From contig JBMNFR010000004.1 of the NCBI GenBank assembly GCA_050949415.1, forward strand, positions 186,001 to 250,000: DNA of 64,000 nt. Reading direction: 5' to 3'. Below, piece by piece: positions 60,513-64,000 of this stretch (position 1 is its first letter; each line of letters starts with the position of its first letter). The position numbers were made by a program, and so were the translations under genes. Under the pieces are notes generated by a model. The model had not been told where the DNA came from. It worked only from the letters and a program-made list of their open reading frames with translations, and searched no databases. This stretch comes from JAAZKI01 sp012799905. GTDB lineage: Bacteria > Verrucomicrobiota > Lentisphaeria > Oligosphaerales > Oligosphaeraceae.

Positions 60513-60532
60513 ACTTCACGGATTCAGGTACT
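60513..60532 (-). repeat. IS1380 right terminal inverted repeat
   Basis: ACTTCACGGATTCAGGTACT, the inverse of the left end with two mismatches. About 97 bases of AT-rich unassigned sequence follow before the LacI-type gene stop. Confidence 0.8.
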
Positions 60533-60629
60533 GGTTTATTTTTTGGAAATTTCTCAAATAAAACACCAGATAATAGCAAAAAAGTTATTGGCTTATATTG
60601 CACCTCCTTATTTTTATGCCAGGCCTCGT

Positions 60630-61664
60630 TTACTTGGGAATAGACGGCTCCGCATTCAAATTCATCACTGACTCCCGTTTCACAAACGTACCCGGAACAC
60701 GGTATGTGCCATCCGAATCCTGTGGAAAAGCAAGGGAGGCGCCGAGCAAAAGCTGGAATGCGGATTTCCCGATCAGATCATGATTTTCATTCACACTCGA
60801 AAGTGGAGAAAGAGCATCTTCTCCGGAAAAGGTAAAACCAAACCCAGTGGTTGAAATATCTTCAGGCAAACGAAGACCCCTGCGGACGGCACTGCTCTGC
60901 ACCTGCATCGCAAAACTGTCGCCAATACAGAAAAAAGCAGTCGGACGCACCTCCGGCGGACGGTCCAGCAGGGTTTGCACTTCCTTGATCGGAGAGTTGT
61001 TGCAGATCATCAGGTTGAACTGCGGTTCGATGCCGCTCTCGCGTAAACCGGCAAGATATCCGTTGTATTTTTCCGTCATATAGTGCCAGTGCTGATATTC
61101 TCCACAGACCAAGGCAATGCGCCGGTGTCCCATTGAGGCAAGATATCGCACGACGTCTCGCGAAATTTCAAAATTATTCGGAGAAACCGCCGGAAATTCG
61201 CCATGGGCCGTTTCATACACGAACACCAGCTTCAAGCCATGCTGGCGGCAGAGAGTGGCTGTTTCCTCGCGCTTACCGTGAGCCGGCGTCATGCAGATCA
61301 CATGCCGAATCTGATTGGAAAGAATGTCCTCCATCACGGCGGGCAAATCGGAATCCAAATATGTTTTGAGCGCATAACTTGCATCGCTCGCACCTTGAAT
61401 GATCCCGGACAAGACGCGCAGAGCGCTGGACATCGTGCCGCTTTCGCCGCTGCTATTGATAACGGCAACCGTGTGATTGATGCCAGTGCGCATGGCAGAG
61501 GCGAAAACATTCCGACGGTAGCCAAGCTTTTTAGCCGCTTCAAAAATGCGCTCACGCGTTTCCGCACGCAAACTATTCGCGCGCGGATGCCCAGACAAGG
61601 TGCGAGATACTGAACCGATATCCACCCCGGCAAGCTTTGCAACATCCTTCAAAGTCACCTTCAT
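60630..61664 (-). CDS. LacI-family transcriptional regulator
   Basis: The 344-residue protein has the N-terminal LacI helix-turn-helix TLKDVAKLAGVDIGSVSRTL and hinge helix, then the periplasmic-binding-protein-like sensor domain (about residues 60-335). A GGAGAAATTTGAA stretch precedes the ATG. It is transcribed away from the Hsp70-family gene and toward the IS1380 element. Regulators of this kind usually sit next to sugar genes, and none is present, so its target operon is either distant or was separated by the insertion. The sequence around it is AT-richer than the rest of the window. Confidence 0.9.
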   Translation of the reverse strand: MKVTLKDVAKLAGVDIGSVSRTLSGHPRANSLRAETRERIFEAAKKLGYRRNVFASAMRTGINHTVAVINSSGESGTMSSALRVLSGIIQGASDASYALKTYLDSDLPAVMEDILSNQIRHVICMTPAHGKREETATLCRQHGLKLVFVYETAHGEFPAVSPNNFEISRDVVRYLASMGHRRIALVCGEYQHWHYMTEKYNGYLAGLRESGIEPQFNLMICNNSPIKEVQTLLDRPPEVRPTAFFCIGDSFAMQVQSSAVRRGLRLPEDISTTGFGFTFSGEDALSPLSSVNENHDLIGKSAFQLLLGASLAFPQDSDGTYRVPGTFVKRESVMNLNAEPSIPK

Positions 61665-61680
61665 TTCAAATTTCTCCTGT

Positions 61681-61699
61681 TTGACAAACCTTTGTCCAA
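61681..61699. promoter_or_regulatory. Operator-like palindrome at the regulator start point
   Basis: TTGACAAACCTTTGTCCAA is a near-palindrome about 17 bases upstream of the regulator ATG and just past its -10 box. It shares TTG-CAAA half-sites with the stronger palindrome at 61781-61800, suggesting autoregulation. Confidence 0.5.
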
Positions 61700-61709
61700 T
61701 CTGATTTCA

Positions 61710-61738
61710 ATTATACATTATATTTTGTACTTTGTCAA
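61710..61738 (-). promoter_or_regulatory. Consensus promoter of the LacI-type gene
   Basis: On the minus strand TTGACA, a 17-base spacer and TATAAT: both boxes perfect and the spacing ideal. Confidence 0.85.
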
Positions 61739-61780
61739 TAGAAAATTAACAATAAAAAAGGTTTTTTTTGAAAATATATT

Positions 61781-61800
61781 TTGGCCAAACGTTTGGTCAA
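61781..61800. promoter_or_regulatory. LacI-type operator palindrome
   Basis: TTGGCCAAACGTTTGGTCAA is symmetric about a central CG except for one base pair of the outer part, the form typical of LacI/GalR-family operators. It lies about 45 bases upstream of the regulator -35 box. Confidence 0.65.
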
Positions 61801-61990
61801 ATAAAAATGAGCGCTTGTCGTCGCAGCTTGCAGGAATGACGAGTATCAACGACGGGGAGCGATTATCCGCAACGCACGAATCGCGACCTCGGGAATTGCT
61901 TTTCACCGCCTTGGCATGATATTTATTACTTTACGCCTCATCAGCATTGACCGACCTGTTTAACCCTGTCCTCTTTCTTTTTTTTACGCT

Positions 61991-63808
61991 ATGGAACCAA
62001 ACTCTCGCTATGCCGTCGGCATTGACCTTGGCACCACCAACTGCGTGCTGTCCTACGTCGATCATCAGACTGCCGCTCCAGCCCCGCAGCTTTTCGCTAT
62101 CCCGCAACTTATCGCCCCTGGCGAAGTCGCCGCCTTGCCGTCCCTGCCTTCGTTCATTTACCTCCCTGAGGCCGGCGAAGTCAGCCCGGAGCAGCTGCGC
62201 CTGCCCTGGCACTCAAAAACTAACACCCCTGACAGCGCCATCGGTGTTATGGCCCGCGTTCTCGCCGCCAAAACCCCGGACAAAGTTGTCGCCTCGGCCA
62301 AATCCTGGCTCTGCTCCGAACGCATTGACCGCCACGCTCCCTGCCTGCCGGCCACAGCTCCTGCCCAAGCTCGCAAAATCTCCCCGGTTGCCGCTGTCCA
62401 GATGATCCTCGAACACCTCCGTGACGCCTGGAACAACGCTATGGCCGGCAAAGATAAAACTGCCCGCCTGGAAGAACAAGACCTGGTCATCACCGTGCCG
62501 GCCTCTTTTGACGCCGTCGCCCGAGACCTCACCGTCGAGGCTGCCAAGGCCGCCGGCCTCACCTTCACCCTCCTGGAAGAACCCCAGGCCGCCTTCTACG
62601 CCTGGCTCGCCAACCAGGGCGACGCCTGGCGTAAAAGCGTCACGGCCGGCGACGTTGTCCTGGTCTGCGACATCGGCGGCGGCACGACCGACTTCAGCCT
62701 GATCGCTGTCGCCGACATTGACGGCGACCTCGGCCTCCAACGCATCGCAGTGGGCGACCATACCCTGCTCGGCGGCGACAATATGGACCTGACCCTGGCG
62801 TATGCCATGGCCGAAAAAATCAATCGCGAACAAGGCATTCGCCTGGACGCACATCAGCTGACCGGCCTGACCCACGCCTGCCGCCAAGCCAAGGAAGCCA
62901 TTGGCAACGGCGCGACCGGCCCCCAGGCACTCACTATACTCGGACGCGGCTCCGGACTGGTCGGTGGCACTATCACCACCACGGTCAGCGACGAAGAACT
63001 GCGCCAGGCCCTCCTCGAAGGCTTCTTCCCTGCCTGTGAGATTACCGCCAAAACGCAGACAGCCCAGCGCGGCGGTCTGCGCACCTTCGCCCTTGACTAC
63101 GCCGCTGACCCGGGCTTCACCCGGCACCTGGCGCAATTCCTTGATCGCCATAGTTTCAAAGACAGCGACGGCGCACCCATCCTCCCCAGCCTCATCCTCT
63201 TCAATGGCGGCGTCACCAAGGCTCCCCTCTTCCGCGAACGCCTGCTCGACATCCTGCAATCCTGGAAAGCCGACGACGCGACTGTCACCGTCCTCGAACA
63301 GCCGGATTCTGAACTCGCCGTCGCCCAAGGCGCCGCCTGGCTTGCCCACATAAAGCGCACGGGGGGCGTCCGCATCAAGGCTGGCAGCGCCCGCTCCTAC
63401 TACCTCGGCATTGAATCACCGATGCCGGCCGTGCCCGGCTTCCCACCGCCTATGGACGCCCTCTGCGTAGTCAATTTCGGCATGGAAGAAGGCAGCGCTG
63501 CTGACATCCCTGAACACGGCCTGGCCCTCGTCATCGGCGAACCAACCGCTTTCCGCTTCTTCACCAGCACCACCCGCCAGCAGGACGCCATCGGCGACCG
63601 CCTGCAAGACGACGACTTGCAGCAACTGACCGAACTGCCTGCCCTCAATGTCACCCTCCCCCTGGAAGATGATGACGAAAAGTCAGCCGGGCAGCTGGTT
63701 CCAATCACCCTCCGCACCGTGCTGACTGACATCGGCACCCTGCAAGTGTGGTGCGACGAAACGCCCGGAAAACGTACTTGGCAGCTGGAATTCAACCTGC
63801 GCGACTGA
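61991..63808 (+). CDS. Hsp70-family protein with short C-terminal domain
   Basis: This 605-residue protein has the actin-like ATPase blocks of Hsp70: VGIDLGTTNCVLSYVD at residues 9-24, VCDIGGGTTDFSLI near residue 227, and FNGGVTKAPLFRERLL near residue 407. The C-terminal 190 residues do not look like the DnaK peptide-binding domain or lid and there is no EEVD tail. It belongs to the DnaK-like 'Hsp70 family protein' group whose members often neighbour a DUF3731 protein; no such gene follows here before tgt. ATPase activity is likely and the client is unknown. A TTTTTTTACGCT run precedes the ATG; the ribosome-binding site is weak. Confidence 0.85.
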   Translation: MEPNSRYAVGIDLGTTNCVLSYVDHQTAAPAPQLFAIPQLIAPGEVAALPSLPSFIYLPEAGEVSPEQLRLPWHSKTNTPDSAIGVMARVLAAKTPDKVVASAKSWLCSERIDRHAPCLPATAPAQARKISPVAAVQMILEHLRDAWNNAMAGKDKTARLEEQDLVITVPASFDAVARDLTVEAAKAAGLTFTLLEEPQAAFYAWLANQGDAWRKSVTAGDVVLVCDIGGGTTDFSLIAVADIDGDLGLQRIAVGDHTLLGGDNMDLTLAYAMAEKINREQGIRLDAHQLTGLTHACRQAKEAIGNGATGPQALTILGRGSGLVGGTITTTVSDEELRQALLEGFFPACEITAKTQTAQRGGLRTFALDYAADPGFTRHLAQFLDRHSFKDSDGAPILPSLILFNGGVTKAPLFRERLLDILQSWKADDATVTVLEQPDSELAVAQGAAWLAHIKRTGGVRIKAGSARSYYLGIESPMPAVPGFPPPMDALCVVNFGMEEGSAADIPEHGLALVIGEPTAFRFFTSTTRQQDAIGDRLQDDDLQQLTELPALNVTLPLEDDDEKSAGQLVPITLRTVLTDIGTLQVWCDETPGKRTWQLEFNLRD

Positions 63809-63845
63809 ACCGATCACCCTGACCGCGAAAGAGATACCCACCCGC

Positions 63846-64000
63846 ATGGCTTTCACCATTCTACAAAAAGACCCAGGCAGCCTAGCCCGCCACGGCACGC
63901 TGACAACCGCACACGGCCAGGTGCAGACGCCGGTCTTCATGCCAGTCGGCACCCAGGCCACGGTCAAGGCCATGACGCCCAAAGAATTGGTTGACATGGG
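63846..64000 (+). CDS. tgt: Queuine tRNA-ribosyltransferase, N-terminal part (runs off window)
   Basis: The first 52 residues include HGTLTTAHGQVQTPVFMPVGT and ATVKAMTPKELVDMG, the N-terminal hallmark of Tgt. The rest lies past the right edge. The enzyme exchanges guanine-34 of certain tRNAs for preQ1 in queuosine synthesis. It starts 37 bases after the Hsp70-family gene and may be co-transcribed with it. Confidence 0.92.
   Translation, partial: MAFTILQKDPGSLARHGTLTTAHGQVQTPVFMPVGTQATVKAMTPKELVDM

Larger units (their letters stand above)
58828..60532 (+). mobile_element. IS1380-family insertion sequence
   Basis: The element of 1705 bp is bounded by 20-base inverted repeats that match at 18 positions, and carries one transposase gene. 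The length fits IS1380 members (about 1.65 kb). It is inserted 23 bases upstream of the IS1634-type transposase start, separating that gene from its natural promoter. A GCCTGCG-CGAA-CGCAGGC hairpin (60430-60447) and a GTGTTTTT/AAAAACAC hairpin (60355-60376) lie in the 250-bp region after the transposase stop. No clear target-site duplication was seen by eye. Confidence 0.82.

Overview
The window looks like a chromosomal segment of a Gram-negative bacterium of the PVC group, most likely Lentisphaerae/Victivallales-like. The evidence is an outer-membrane assembly set (BamA, an LptF/G permease, a LolC/E permease), coding DNA that is about 60 percent GC by eye, and two short-lived-looking pseudopilins with the FTLIELLVVIAII start and the H-X9-DG motif that are multiplied in Lentisphaerae and planctomycete genomes. 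The phylum call is an inference; no rRNA or species marker is present.

Layout. Positions 1-8.2 kb form a defence island: a type I methylase (hsdM) relic coupled to a Fic AMPylase, a complete AT-richer DpnII-type GATC restriction-modification cassette, a DUF262/DUF1524 (GmrSD-like) nuclease, and an OLD-like AAA ATPase whose partner gene is reduced to a 22-codon stub. Positions 8.3-23.8 kb are housekeeping and envelope genes: a LolC/E permease, a zinc-ribbon coiled-coil protein, an acyl-CoA dehydrogenase, a lytic transglycosylase coupled to a SirB1-like protein, a nitroreductase, a Gfo/Idh/MocA oxidoreductase, two paralogous exported coiled-coil/TPR proteins, and a MetY-type sulfhydrylase. Positions 24.1-27.1 kb hold three tandem copies of an unrecognised zinc-ribbon/two-TM protein. 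Positions 27.5-47.9 kb carry an acyl-CoA ligase with an XRE-cupin regulator, a class II aldolase, a Hanks-type kinase, a phosphoesterase, rhamnulokinase, mnmG, tRNA-Gln, rplM-rpsI, argC, bamA, an lptF/G gene and lepA. Positions 48.6-54.8 kb hold a secreted esterase-like protein, two pseudopilins, a nitronate monooxygenase-like protein and a nucleotide-sugar epimerase. Positions 55.0-60.5 kb are a mobile-element cluster: a group II intron, an IS1634-type transposase gene, and an IS1380-type element with 18/20 matching terminal inverted repeats set just upstream of it. The window ends with a LacI-type regulator, an Hsp70-family protein and the start of tgt.

The most unusual property lies between the genes. 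Nearly every spacer longer than about 200 bp is a mosaic of a small set of recurring modules: heptamer microsatellites (GGGGCGA, TGAATGC, CATAATT), a 9-bp-period GTCCACNNN repeat, small hairpins with a CTTTAG loop that form a 52-bp tandem array, a roughly 75-90 bp module around a CCCAGGCTTTAGCCTGGG hairpin, an ATCGGT-ACCGAT palindrome module, and several others. They occur in both orientations, abut stop codons, and in one case form the 3' end of a reading frame. No transposase or RAYT gene that would obviously move them is in the window.

Starts were chosen from ribosome-binding sites and family alignment as remembered; no database search was possible.
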